Positions 33,938-45,389 of a DNA stretch of 64,000 nt are shown one piece after another. The DNA is from Oreohelix idahoensis (Eukaryota > Mollusca > Gastropoda > Stylommatophora > Oreohelicidae), in assembly GCA_024509875.1 (NCBI GenBank), contig JAMPIV010006397.1, positions 1 to 64,000 of the forward strand, given 5' to 3'. Made by a program: the position numbers and the translations under genes. The first letter of the stretch is position 1. Each line of letters begins with the position of its first letter. Below the pieces are notes generated by a model. It searched no databases. It was not told the origin of the DNA and was given only the letters and a program-made list of their open reading frames with translations.

Positions 33938-34720
33938 TATGACCACCCTGTGTCGAGAGCTATCAGCTCGTCTCCAGTTCTTTGAAGAAGAACCCTGAAA
34001 TGATTGGTTACCTTGGTTTTGATAACTATTATGGTTACCTTTTTTATCAAATCTGTTTTGAGGTCCCTGAAATCTGTGTGAATGATTGGGATTGTATGGT
34101 GTTGCTGAAGCAACTGGCATACTCTCCTTAATCTTAGTGTTGCCAAAAGTCACGTCGGGGTGTGCAGTGACATATTGGGAACAATATTCTTCCATTTCCT
34201 TTAGAGATTTGGGTTTACGCTCATGTATAAATTCCAGGAATGGTTTGTTAACACATGACATAATCTTATCTCTGAGCAACAAATCCATAAGTCCTTCATA
34301 CGTTTTTTCTGTTTTGGAAAGCTCAATCCAACGATCAACTGTGAGACGTGCCTTTGCAGTGAATTCTGAGAATTCTACACCTGTCTCAGGCACCATCGTC
34401 TTAAATAAAAGGCGATAGCCTTCCTCACTTAGCTGGTATTTCTTTATCAAAGCCGCCCTAATGACATCATAATTATCCTTATCTGCTTCTCCTACAAGGC
34501 ATAATCTAGTCAAAGATTCACCTTTCAAGTTTTCTGCTAATTGATTAGCGTATTGTGATTTATCCACATTATGTGTACGACAAGAACGTTCAAATCTATC
34601 CAGCCAGAATGTAATATCGTCACTGGACTGATTGAACGGTGGAACCTTAACCTTGTAAGTAGAAGGTTTACCATTACCACTAGATGCCTGATTAACATTA
34701 CTCATACTTGTCAATCTCAA
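33938..34720 (-). CDS. Gag core of element 1
   Basis: Structural particle protein. In the 389-residue minus-strand frame, residues 1 to about 257 are meaningful. Residues 25-190 form a capsid-like helical region (FWLDRFERSCRTHNVDKSQY, LMDLLLRDKIMSCVNKPFLE) clearly homologous to element 2 Gag. Residues 205-257 are Asn/Gln/Ser/Arg-rich and basic. After SRHR the frame becomes Ile-rich nonsense; another phase continues the basic Arg/Gly/Asn-rich tail into the protease frame, so there is a frame change near 33955. There is no CCHC knuckle; nucleic-acid binding is probably done by the basic tail and the CxxC motif downstream. Confidence 0.88.
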
Positions 34721-34736
34721 TTTCTCTAACTCAAAT

Positions 34737-35207
34737 TCATGTTCTCTTATTGCTTTTTTTTTCTTCAGCTTCTCTGTCTAATCTTTTTTGTTCAGCATCC
34801 CTGTCTAATCTTTTTTGTTCAGCTTCCCTGTCTAATCTTTTTTGTTCAGCTTCCCTGTCTAATCTTTTTTGTTCAGCATCACTGTCTAATCTTTTTTGTT
34901 CAGCATCACTGTCTAATCTTTTTTGTTCAGCAGCAGCTTCTCTTTCTAATTTTTTTTGTTCAGCTTCAAATCTCCTTTGCTCCACCTGCATCTGCAATTT
35001 CTTTTGTTCAGCAGCAGCCTCAGCTTCTCTTTCTAATCTTTTCTCTTCAGCCATAGCTTTTCTCTCTTCTGCAGCAGCTTTTCTCTCTTCTGCAGCTAAT
35101 GCTTTGTCATATTGAGCAACTGCCCATTCTTCTAATTGTTGACCAGTTTTATCAAGGGATTTCCCTTGTGTAATGAAGTATTCTAATGTAGACATGATGT
35201 CTAACAA
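34737..35207 (-). CDS. N-terminal coiled coil of element 1 Gag
   Basis: The start of Gag (MLDIMSTLEYFITQGKSLDK) followed by a long charged coiled coil. Residues about 90-150 are six to seven in-frame copies of a 9-residue unit like AEQKRLDRE (27-bp DNA unit). It leads into the Gag core, but the phase changes at a T8 run (about 34753-34760 on +), which could be a homopolymer miscount. The antisense + frame at 34708-35115 (CSASLSNLF repeats) is its shadow. Elements 2 and 3 have equivalent charged N-terminal regions. Confidence 0.85.
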   Translation of the reverse strand: MLDIMSTLEYFITQGKSLDKTGQQLEEWAVAQYDKALAAEERKAAAEERKAMAEEKRLEREAEAAAEQKKLQMQVEQRRFEAEQKKLEREAAAEQKRLDSDAEQKRLDSDAEQKRLDREAEQKRLDREAEQKRLDRDAEQKRLDREAEEKKSNKRT

Positions 35208-36289
35208 TAATACTAATCACTTGAAACAATAATAATACCACAAGTTCTTAATGACTTGATTAATCATATACTATCCCAATATCTGTGGGTCACAAGCCTT
35301 AATAAGGTCTTGTATAACAGTAATAATAATCAAGTACTGGTTTATACCATAATCCAAGTGCAGTGCACAGGCAATAGTGTCTTATGAAATATACCTATAT
35401 AAAACATATGTCAACCAACAGAATACATAAAGTACAAATAGGACTGACAATACGAAAACGTTTGCAGAAATCAAATAAATCAAATAGGGAAATCAATGAA
35501 AATAATCACTGAATCTGCAAGGGATAACAACACAAATGACGTCACAGTATATGAATATAAATTGTGAATAGAACTGAAAGATAGAAAAGGGTAGACCAAC
35601 AAATTACAAACAAATCCAAACAAAACTAAAGAACAAAGAAATATTACAAAAAAATAACAATAATTACAGTCTTCACAGCTAACACAAATAGCAACTAGTT
35701 GTTGCAAGCAAATTTCCAATTAAGGAAATTGCACCTAAAGAAAACGCCCACAACGGACCCTCTATGACGTGGGATATTCTGTTGTGAGGACTCCGCCCAA
35801 CCTTAAACACAACCCGCTGACATATAAACTAACATACTGTACAAATAAATAACATGTAAACATAAATATATAAATTATGTGTATGATAGTATGTGTTGCG
35901 AAATAGGCTCAGTTTTACAGTAATGGCAAAGTTATTCTTATGAAAATAAACAAACTGCCACTTTATTCAATTAAACATTCTGGCCTTAAATATTAAAGTT
36001 CATATATAGAAAACAAGAAGATCCATCGATGAAAAATAGGACTTCTTAGTTCAATAATACTGTCTTCCTGTTAATATTGACAAGAATTGATCCAACTGTT
36101 CTGTGAAACTCTGTAATGTCTAATGTACAAATGTCAACAACGCTGACCTACATACTGCATTCACTTGACAGGTCACGTGACGAAGTGTTGACAAAGAGCA
36201 AACCAATACTGCAAGTGTGTCGTATTAGCCACAGGAAACGGTCTGGTATCGGTAATCTGTTGACTTCTGAACTTCTGCGAGGTCAAACC
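35208..36289 (-). other. Leader (5' untranslated region) of element 1
   Basis: About 1.1 kb between the primer-binding site and the Gag start, AT-rich, with no credible gene. It would hold the packaging signal; nothing specific can be recognised. Confidence 0.7.
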
Positions 36290-36307
36290 CAGAAAGCTGG
36301 TCCACCA
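36290..36307 (-). promoter_or_regulatory. Primer-binding site of element 1
   Basis: On the minus strand TGGTGGACCAGCTTTCTG begins two bases after the CA end of the 5' LTR, where a tRNA 3' end (…CCA) would pair. The primer tRNA cannot be named by eye. Element 2 has a similar start, TGGTGGCCAG. Confidence 0.7.
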
Positions 36308-36309
36308 GT

Positions 36310-37842
36310 TGATAAGATCTTTCTTTGGGAGACAGACGTCATCATCAGTTGATAAACTCTTTTAATACAAGACCCTTGCCCTGAGCAAGAGACATGCTGA
36401 AAAATCTGAAGCTCACTCGAACATCACCAGAGTTAAATACTGTGTTGTTGTGTTGCTCGTGGTTTGAGTATGGAATGTCAACTTGACCTACGCAGTGGTG
36501 TGTAGACATAGATTGAGTGTGTAATATGCGAATGATAGGAAGAGTTCGTGGTGTTGACAAATGTTCTTTTCTCACACTCATGTATGGCTGGAAGTCATCG
36601 ACACCAACGACTGTGTACCTTTACTACAGTTTAATTGGACGTACACACTCGACAGCACAGATAGTGACAAATCACAGGTTGGCATAATACATCATGGTAC
36701 AGTGGATAAATGGTCTTGCAATGTTACATGGGCACTCATGTAGAATAATAGTATAATGGACTGTCAATAGCCAAGCACTCAGTATTGCCCATATATATAT
36801 ATCATCTGAGTTTACTGACAAAGCACGTCAGATTATAAACAATATCCAAGATGACTTCTAGACCTAATCTCGTCTAGTGAAGATTCCTTAACATAATGTC
36901 CAGCACAGATTTTTCCATATAATCAAATTGAACCGCTAGCAATGGGTTCTCATGTGTAGCAGTGATCTCTGGACTAATCAAGCGATAATACGGGCATCCC
37001 TTTTCTCTTCTTGAAAGTCACTAAATGTTTTTACAAGATGGCTTCTCTCGTGAGCTGTCACTCACGTTTGGATACAGATAATGAATCTGTCTTAAAGTTA
37101 GTCATTCATTAAATGTTTCATTGCTCTGTAGATTCTATCATGATACAATTGACTGCATTCTACAGGATATAGTGCTGCTAGGAATCAGAGTCGTTTTCCA
37201 TCTAGTTAAATGCATCCTCTCAGATGTACAAGTCATACCTATCGAAAAACGGTGGCTTCGTACGAGAGTTCAAAAGAGTATCTTTTATTACCTGCGTATC
37301 AGAAATATGATTCTGCCATTCCTTGGCAATAAGAATAAACACTGGGGTAAAGCATACACGATAGGTCTAGACGACTATCACTTTCCCCATAAATATAGAG
37401 ATCACTTTTTCCCGGCGACAAGCCGACATAGCAAAACACAGCCCCCATGATCAGGGCGAAGCCAAAACACACCTCTCTAGAGACACATCCGCCGAACAGC
37501 CTTTGACCTCTCTAGAGACAAAAGAACATATAGTTCGACTTAGATATGTAAAGATATACAGATATAAGACAGACTCGTCCTACTCAGCCAAACAATACAC
37601 ATAAATTCAGGCCATAGATATTCTGAAGCAAGAACAATCTATTACTACCCAAACAAAGAATAAATCGCAATAAAACTGGATTCATCCGCGGAGTTCGATC
37701 GAAAGTCTCTTTCAAGGGAAGTAACTCAATAATGACTTTCCCTTAAGCACTAAAAAATATCTATTTTGTTTACAAAATATTTGCGAACATAACAAGTATA
37801 CCAATGTATAATATTGTAAGATATCAAAGACTGCACGTAACA
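36310..37842 (-). repeat. 5' LTR of element 1 (1,533 bp)
   Basis: Near-identical partner of 28233-29771. As the upstream LTR on the minus strand it should hold the promoter and transcription start. AT-rich candidates exist but no TATA box can be singled out. Confidence 0.96.
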
Positions 37843-37847
37843 CTTGT
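37843..37847. repeat. Target-site duplication of element 1, right copy (CTTGT)
   Basis: Perfect match to 28228-28232. Confidence 0.9.
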
Positions 37848-37879
37848 TTTATGATTATAAGTCATAACTCAGTATAAAT

Positions 37880-38120
37880 TAAGAAGACGCTGGCGATGGA
37901 TAGAACATATACTCTTTAAGGAAGCCTGTTGATAGCATTACAAGGCAGTCCTTGTTCTGAAATCCACAGGACAATAGAGGCAGAGGTTGACCAAAAAAAA
38001 AAAACACATGGAGAAGAGAACTGGAGACAGAAGTGAAAATGATGAGGAAAACGTGGACAGTTTTGAGCTGATGGCACGTGACAGGAGCACCTTACCTTCA
38101 GGGCAAGTAAATAGAACATA
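37880..38120 (+). mobile_element. LINE C-terminal fragment (family 4)
   Basis: Decayed + strand frames read RRWRWIEHILF, then QDNRGRG-like, TWRRELETEVKMMRKTW and an Arg-Asp-Arg-Ser tail, resembling the usual LINE ending RRWRWIGH...NTWRRELE. The same tail occurs at 41291-41600. It lies just right of element 1. Confidence 0.62.
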
Positions 38121-38129
38121 GAGAATCAT

Positions 38130-38270
38130 TGTGGGAAGCCTTTGACGCTAAGATCACAAGAGGAATTAGATGGACAACGTTTTCTACACTGGAAGACCTG
38201 GAATGTGCAGATGACATTGCACTACTCGCGCATTCACATCAACACATCCAAGACAAAAACCGATAGACTG
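38130..38270 (+). pseudogene. LINE reverse transcriptase fragment
   Basis: One + frame reads GIRWTTFSTLEDLECADDIA then LLAHSHQHIQDKN and a stop: the RT palm motif with the A/ADD catalytic pair. It stands downstream of a C-terminal fragment, the reverse of the native order, so the locus is rearranged or holds two insertions. Confidence 0.7.
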
Positions 38271-40009
38271 AAATGTGATAATTAATAGTAGTTTCATTAT
38301 AATTTGGTCCTGGCAACTTTCTGATGTCAAACTATAATATTTGGCCTATATTTTCTCCTTTTCTTGAGTTTTTCCCTAGACAGTATTACAATAGCAATGT
38401 ATAATAATAAAAATATACGTATAATAAATAATAGCGATTGGAACAATTAAAGAAACTGCTATTATATCACGTTTGTTTCCGTGAACATTCACAATTGTCC
38501 ATCGTTTGCTGCATTTAGTGAGACACCTTCTGAATTTGTCACGTAGTTGTTTTGAGTTTATTATGTATTTATGTATTTGAATACTAAACTCAATTGCCAC
38601 TCTTCTAAGGTCCCACCTCATGTCAATTGTTCCAGAATCCAACGATAATTTGATGTAAATCGTGTTCAAGTCTGAATGCACGTAGCAGAATCAATTTTGA
38701 TTCCTAACGGCGACCAATGAAACTTAATGACATAACCAATAAACAATAATTGTAGTAGAAGTGCTCGGAAGAGGATTTGACCAATCAGTGGATGTCTGTA
38801 AATGTCATAATAAGCGACAGACAAGATAACACTAATATTCTGCTTGGGGTCTCCACGTAAGGATATAGTGCCGACATGCAAAAAAAAAAAAAAAAAAAAT
38901 CGCAAAACACACAAAAACTAAGCTAACGAACGAAAAAGCGAAACAAAATAAACACCTTAAAAAAAAAATTGTGTCCAGATTTTCAAAGTAAAAAAAAAAA
39001 AAAAACGGTATTTTTTATTCCTTGTACTGTTATTGCTTTCTTCTTTTTGACTTTTCCTCTTCTGCTTTGATCTCGTCTTTCTTACTGCTTAGATTTTATT
39101 CTTACTTTTCTTCATTTTTATCCTATTATTCTCCCTCGTCTTCTTCGTCTTTGTTTTCCTCATCAAAGTCTTCCTCTATTTTGTCTGCCTTCTGCGCATT
39201 CCTCATCCATGCTTATTCTACGACACCGTCCTGCTGTCTTTCTTAATTGCTTTTTTTTAATTAACATGGTTGGGGTTTTGTTATTGCTAACACGATTATG
39301 ACAGCAATACCAACAACGGACTTTTAACGTCGACAGGATACATAAACTACCCCCTTTCTATGGTTGGATCTATTGATACAGTATGCGAATGTTAGTCTCT
39401 TTCGTAAAGATTCATAATTTTGACAAAGACCCAAACTGATGCCACAGACCGCTTACAAACTGGTAGAATAGTTTTTGACAAATATTAAATTGGTAAATTT
39501 ACTCAAGTTTTACCGAAGAACCAGGCAGCAAATAGACCAAAGATCTTCCAGATAGGACTATCACTATAGTCTGTTGTTACATTTCCAGCTTTCCAAAAAG
39601 ATCAAATCAAAGTGCCGACCAATCGATCCTCCTATCAGGAATGCCATTCCTTAAATTTCTTGATGGGTCTAGGTCAGATAAAGGGCTTGGACAAAGCCTG
39701 AGAACCTCGGGATGTGAAAAGCGTTGAAAGAAATTAGTAAACCATTTTGGGAATGATATTGATATAACGCATTAAGCTTTGATGGATGTCTCATCTCCGT
39801 CGTGTGTCATGACTAATGGTCTTAACGATCACATTCCTTCACGAATGTTCTAGAACTTTCAGCTCATTCCGATACTCGGTGTTTTCCTAGCTTTCTTGTC
39901 ACGCCACCCAAGATTTTCTTTATCCATAATTCTCTGCTCCATTTCAAAGTGAATGACCACTAACTTTTTTTTCTGTTTTCATGTAGTGTATTCACGTTTC
40001 TTCAATACT
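38271..40009. other. Unassigned intergenic sequence with poly(A) tracts
   Basis: Holds A runs at about 38880-38900 and 38990-39004 and a pyrimidine-rich stretch at 39020-39245 whose Ser/Phe-rich frame is compositional. No gene recognised. Confidence 0.55.
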
Positions 40010-40200
40010 GTTTGGCTCCCCTAGGATGACAGGCCTTCAACAAGCACACACCAAGTTTTCTTATCGCGTGCCATCAGCTAAGTTCTTTCCTTGCTTTCCT
40101 CTTCATTTTCATTTATGTCACCAGTGCTCTTCTCATCGTGTTCTTCGGTCTGACTTTATTTCTATCACCCTAGGGAATCCAGAACAAGAACAGTCTGTTA
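40010..40200 (-). mobile_element. LINE 3'-end fragment
   Basis: Minus-strand frames read like a decayed LINE tail, with LMARDKKTWCVLVEGLSS near the end (compare HVFVEGICSLGS at 6690-6770). Upstream blocks (QTVLVLDSLG) parallel the QSLL-type stretch of family 4. Confidence 0.5.
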
Positions 40201-41290
40201 ACTCTTTCTGTCCCAGGCAGTTTTTGGTATTACCCATGCAGTAAATAGTTATGAAAAAAAAAATATCTCACAATATATAATATCGTTGTAAATTGGCTGA
40301 AGAATAATTTGATATCCTAGAGGTCCTGTTTTAACGCCACAAATAAGTTTGTTTTATAGAGCCTGTAAAGTGTATTAGTAAATCTAGCTATGACCAAATA
40401 GGCTTGCCATGTGGCTTTGAGAAAATGGTTATACTATATAGAGGTGCACCATACGGCTCATGAGATAGAAAGAGTTAATGCAATCAACAGGTTTTCTCAT
40501 TGTGTGTCCAATCCATCGCCAGCGACTTCGTCTCATGTCTTATTCCGCAGGTACTTGTCTGGCTGTTGTCATCATTTCTATGCTGGTGAACGTGTCCATT
40601 TCCATTCTTCTCTTCTACGCTAGCACCCATTTATGAAAGTCTGTAACTTCTTGGTATACGAGTATTGATATTTTAACTCTTAGTATACGCGATCAAGAAC
40701 AATGATTTTTACGAGCTGATTTTAGGAAGTAAATCTTAAGACATGACTGCCGTTACTGATTTTACGGGGTAATTTAGTTATTTATAAAGATAAGATAAAG
40801 TTTTATGTATGAAAATGTGCAGAAATTAAAGCTTTATTAGATAAACATAGTTAAACAATTCAGTAGTGTAAAGAAATTATATTACTTATATAATAATGAA
40901 TACAGAAACAAATACAAAAAGTAACAGAAATTTCTTGGATTTAACATAATATTTAAAGCAGAAAAAGAACATGTATCTCCTGAAATCAGATTCATCCAGG
41001 ATTATATTCATTTGTATACAATATATAAAAGTTTCTATTGTTTCTGATCATAAATAATGTTTTTATAATAATTTAACATTTTTAGTCACCAGCGAAATGC
41101 GTTCAGAATTGAAAAGTGTTCATTACTTAAGTAAACTACTGTATTTTGGGCCACAAGAGACGTTGTAACGATGTAAAATATAACTAGAGTATGTCTTGGA
41201 CATAACCCTCATGTCTTGGCAATTCGACATTCGGTATCAGTTTCCCGCCACCTCGTGACACTTAAAGAATGCACCAGTATAGAACTAATA
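40201..41290. other. Unassigned AT-rich intergenic sequence
   Basis: No recognised gene or repeat. The 70-codon + frame at 40411-40623 has no domain. Confidence 0.55.
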
Positions 41291-41600
41291 GGAAAAAGCC
41301 AGACAAAAGCCTGTGAAAAAAAGTGAGGTAAGTAAAGGACATTGACGTTGGATAATAAAGACATTATGGAGAGCAACTGATAGCTTTGCAAGACAGTCCT
41401 TGTTGTGAAATCTCAAGAGAATGAGAGGAACAGGGAGGCAGAAAAACACAGTGAGATGGGAATTACAGACAGACATTAAAGGGATAAAAAAGAAATGTAA
41501 AGACAAAGGGATGGTACCTGTCAGGAAGGCTTGGCGTGAAAATGTCAAAGGCCTACGTTCCTCAGGGAGTGAAGGGTATTGAGTGAATGAACTAAGGACA
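41291..41600 (+). mobile_element. LINE C-terminal fragment (family 4)
   Basis: The + strand reads ARQSLL, a stop, then NLKRMRGTGRQKNTVRWELQ, TDIKGIKKKCKDKGMVPVRK, AWRENVKGLRSSGSEGY and a stop: the tail of a LINE polyprotein, better preserved than the copy at 37880-38120. Overlapping minus frames are shadows. Confidence 0.62.
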
Positions 41601-43228
41601 GATGTTTCAGTAATAACAACCTCATGCTGCACAAAATGTTGATTCATGTGACAAAAGATGTCGAACCAAATATTTAAAATCTACTTCAAAGGATCCTAAT
41701 ATATAAGGAACAGAGAAAGCGTATACGACCATCACCAGTACCATTCATTGAAAAACTGCACGGAGATGTCAACGACCTCAACCTGACCGCTGCTTTCTTT
41801 GACTTATTCAAGGTGACGTCTGAGAGTGAACGAAGAAGAAGAACCAAATATACTTTTTTCCCTTTAAATGAGTCGGAGCAAGTATTCCCGTCAAACAAAA
41901 TGGCAGGGAAATATTTAAACCGACGTCTTAAAACTTTCAGCACATTTATCAAGCTGAGGATCTTATTTGGAACTAATTGTGTTGATTCTGAGCGAAGCTA
42001 CTTTAACTGATTCCCTACGCAAGATCTTTTAAAAGATGCAATGGCCGACCGCTGTGTCCGCAAGATCTTTAAAAAGACTCTCCAAAAGACTCTTGATTTA
42101 TTTCATTGTTTCTTTTCATGTGTACCGTTTTGAAAAAGGATTTTTTACGTGTTGCCCATGTTATTTCCAGGAATTAATTTTTGTACCTCTTTATTGTCGA
42201 AGGGAAATAATCACAATTTTGCTACAAGTTATTAAACATATGCAGTTATATGATATTTACTATGCTTTTCTACTTATTGCTTTAAAATATAATAAGTACA
42301 CAGCTGTTTATTTTCCGATGCACATTTAAAAAAAAACGTAATATAAAGTTTTCATACCGCCATACACGTATGTGTCCGCTTGTATTAGACAAATATTTAA
42401 GCGCCTTGAAATCATTTCTGTTTACGAGCCCTCTAAAAGCGCTACACTTCGATTCAATTTATTCATACTTTACAAATCGATAAGTTTGCACGGAGTGCAA
42501 TTATGTCGATTCACAACAACAATAACAATAACAAACTTATAACAATTTGCAAATATGATAATAAATGGCACACATTTCCGAGAAATGATACCGGTAATTA
42601 CTAAGCCATCACGTTTCAATGTAAAAAGACCCGCCTCAGATATAAGCATCTGCTCGTACCAACATGCTTAAAGTCTGACAGAATCTGACACTGCATTTAT
42701 TTTAGCATATCTGTTTTCTTTCTTTTTAATTTTATTTTAGAGATTCTTATACTCCGTTAAACCTGACCCGAGGTGGGAACGTTCGGTTATAATTAGAGTA
42801 TATTGTGAATATGTTTATCCTATTTTGAACACTAAATTGTTATCTGAGTCGCTTTATTGGCAAGCATTGAAAAGGGTTTGTCCTGAAAAAAGGGCAGTTA
42901 AGTGGCCGCCTGGAGCCGTCACGTCATGCGGTTTTTCGTAGTATTGTTGCTTGTTCAATTTATTATTGTCTCCTTTATTTGTTGCAATATCGTAGGGTGT
43001 AATTTATGATTCTGGGTGTCTTCACATTAAAGTACCATAAAAATGTATTGAGCTAATCTGTTGTCGACAATCAGGCAATACAAGTAAACATTGGCATCAA
43101 AGTAAAGACAACAAAGCAGAGAAACTGGTAACATCTTTCAAAAACGTGGCTTATGAGAACATTTAAATGGGATAACAATTTAAAATTTCACATCAAATGA
43201 CAATGGAGGAAAAAAGATAAAGGGAAAA
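41601..43228. other. Unassigned AT-rich intergenic sequence
   Basis: Nothing recognised. Frames at 41686-42329 lack domains. Confidence 0.55.
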
Positions 43229-43476
43229 GATCCCGTTACATGCCCATTGAGGCATATTGGGAATATGGTGTAATGTCCATACTTTCTCGACCATCGGCAC
43301 ACTTGGGGTGATGTGGTCGGCATCACGCCGGCCGCCTTAACCTTCCCAGAATTCATCTGGTACCCATTTCATGAGGCTGTGTCGACCCCGGAACCGTTTG
43401 CGGTCTAAAGAAATCCCAGCTCTACTAAGGATCGAACCATGGACCACCGAGCTAGAAAGCCAGTGCACTAAATGAC
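43229..43476 (-). mobile_element. SINE-B, near-complete copy
   Basis: Reverse-complement match to 48088-48350. The B box appears as GGATCGAACC on + (43429-43438), the tRNA-like head is at the right and the CGGGATC-type 3' end at the left. Visibly diverged from the 48 kb copy. Confidence 0.8.
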
Positions 43477-45048
43477 AATATAGGGTGACATTAATTGCAA
43501 CAATTACACATGCAAAACGATTATCGACAACTGGACTACCGGCAGGACATTGTACGTGTTACAAAGTCTGCAAACGGGGTGACATTTTGAAATACTGTAT
43601 CCTGAGCTTTTCATTTTGACTATGAATTTCAAAGAATTTGACCGAAAAAAGTCAGTGGGTTAAAGCTGCAAATGCAGAATCATTTATCCGTAATACTCGT
43701 ATCGGCTCAAGGTTATTGAACTTCATAATGCGGTGAATAATTCTCGAACGCCATGTACATCATTGCTAGGCCGTTCTCGGCCTCGTCTTGTAAACCTGTG
43801 ACATTTTCGTTTCCTCTTTTCTTTTCCATGTCAGTGACAGCAGTTCTGTTTTATACTCTTTCCTTGGCCGGTGACTGATACAAGTTCCTTAAACATTTAT
43901 TGTTGATCAATGTCAAGGATCCCCAAAGTGGTCGATTTCGACCCCAAGGGTAAATATCGAATTCTATGGGATCGATAAACCTTAGAGGGTCGGTTAAAGG
44001 TCGATGAAACTTTTGGGTTAAACGTTGACAATCATATAAGAAATAATATGCCGGCTGTGACTCAATTTTACACCTGCAAGTGTTCTTTTGGACGGTTAAA
44101 TGTTTATTTCATATCTTTCCGCAGATCACATGGAACAATTAAGGGAAGACTTTGACGTACGTTTTGAGGACCTGGAAAAAATGCATGTGACTGACTGGAT
44201 TGTTAGGCCGTTTAATATAGAAATAGAAATGCAATCATTGATTTCACTTGCAAGACCAACTCTGTGATATATATGTCGGTGTCGAAACTAAAACATAATT
44301 ATATTAGAGCATTGTAAATTCTGCCACAAGATACCCCAAGCTTTGTGCAGCAGTTTAGCCGTTTTACTTACATTCATAAGTTCGTACATAGTTGAAGCTG
44401 GTTTTATCCATGCAAACGAACAGACTGAGCCTGGAAGAGTGAGGTGACTTACAATTAAAACTTACCAGTCTCCAACCAAATATCAATGCTCTTGTTTTTG
44501 ATAATTAAGTTGACAGAGTTCCCACATTTGTGAATGGCAGTTGTGTTCTATTATAACCAACGGATACAAGTCTAGGTTGGAAGGACGTGCCTCGCCACAG
44601 GAAGGCAAAACGTTTAAGGAGCTACACATGCAGATGGACGGCTGTGTGAACTCTGTATGATAAGACAGACGAGCAAAACACACACGCAAACACTGAAAGT
44701 TATGGAAATGTAGTCTTCTGTGTGAGACACGAGTTACACACAAGCAACACTAATTGATACAGAAATGTAACACTTATTCTTCTTCATAATTTCCATACCA
44801 AGAGGTTCCTTCCCTCACGCACATCTTCCATCATCCCTCTTTGCCCTGTTCTCTTAACTACAATTATCTTGTTGACCTAGTAACAGGTTTCACTAGCAGG
44901 CTTATTAATACTTATTTATGCACTGTCTTTCTTTCTTTCTCCTTTCCAGTTATATTTAACCTGTTTGCTCTGCCACCTCCTCTAAGAGTGAACATGATGT
45001 TCACATCTCCTATTCTACCCCAGAAATTATTAATCCAGCTGCAAATTT
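43477..45048. other. Unassigned intergenic sequence
   Basis: No recognised gene or repeat by eye. Confidence 0.55.
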
Positions 45049-45150
45049 TCGCTCCCGTGGCTAGGCGGTGGTGTCGCTCGGAGGATCCTGGGTTCGATTC
45101 CCGGTAAGCCTATCACTTCTAGGGCCAGACCTATAAAATCCTTAAAAAAT
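45049..45150 (+). mobile_element. tRNA-derived SINE head (third type)
   Basis: GCTCCCGTGGCTAGGCGG followed by GGTTCGATTCC (B box) gives a tRNA-like block, then TATCACTTCTAGGGCCAGAC and a short A-rich end. The acceptor and anticodon stems do not pair as in a working tRNA, so a SINE head is more likely than a gene. Confidence 0.55.
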
Positions 45151-45389
45151 AACGTTCTGAGATTTAGTTTTACATATATAATGAACCACGTACAGAAAGC
45201 AACGGCAAACTACTGTACTGCACATCTGCCAAGACATGTATACCAGTCTTCGAACTGAAATTACTGTAAAAAAATAATGAATCTGTTGTTTTAATTTGTT
45301 TTGTAATTTGTAATATGACATGTAATTATTTATTTCAAACATACATTTGTGTGTTATTTCATTGTGAAGAGTGTGGCTTCAATCAACAA

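Larger units (their letters stand above)
28233..37842 (-). mobile_element. Element 1: complete LTR retrotransposon, Gmr1-type domain order
   Basis: A 9,610-bp element on the minus strand with two long terminal repeats (28233-29771 and 36310-37842), TG...CA ends and a perfect 5-bp target duplication CTTGT (28228-28232 and 37843-37847). Internal order on the minus strand: primer-binding site, 1.1 kb leader, gag (35207-33950), protease-integrase (33960-31836), RT-RNase H (31900-30257), then a short tail to the 3' LTR. Integrase lies before RT, the order described for Gmr1-group Ty3/gypsy elements. The LTRs differ only by a few substitutions and two indels (an 8-bp one near 29630/37706 and a TA unit), so insertion was recent. 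Three single-step frame changes break the coding region (about 34755, 33955 and 31863); the first and last lie at T runs on the + strand and may be sequence errors. Confidence 0.95.

Noticed and set aside
34708..35115. Repetitive + strand frame rich in Cys, Ser and Phe
   Set aside because: Exact antisense shadow of the repeated coiled coil of element 1 Gag.
28233..37842. Endogenous retrovirus with an envelope gene
   Set aside because: No open frame between RNase H and the 3' LTR and no envelope-like protein, so it is classed as an LTR retrotransposon. The same holds for element 2.
39022..39246. Ser/Phe-rich + frame
   Set aside because: Pyrimidine-rich low-complexity sequence; no recognisable domain.
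45049..45150. Possible tRNA gene
   Set aside because: The B box is good, but the stems do not pair as in a tRNA and the sequence runs on into SINE-like DNA.
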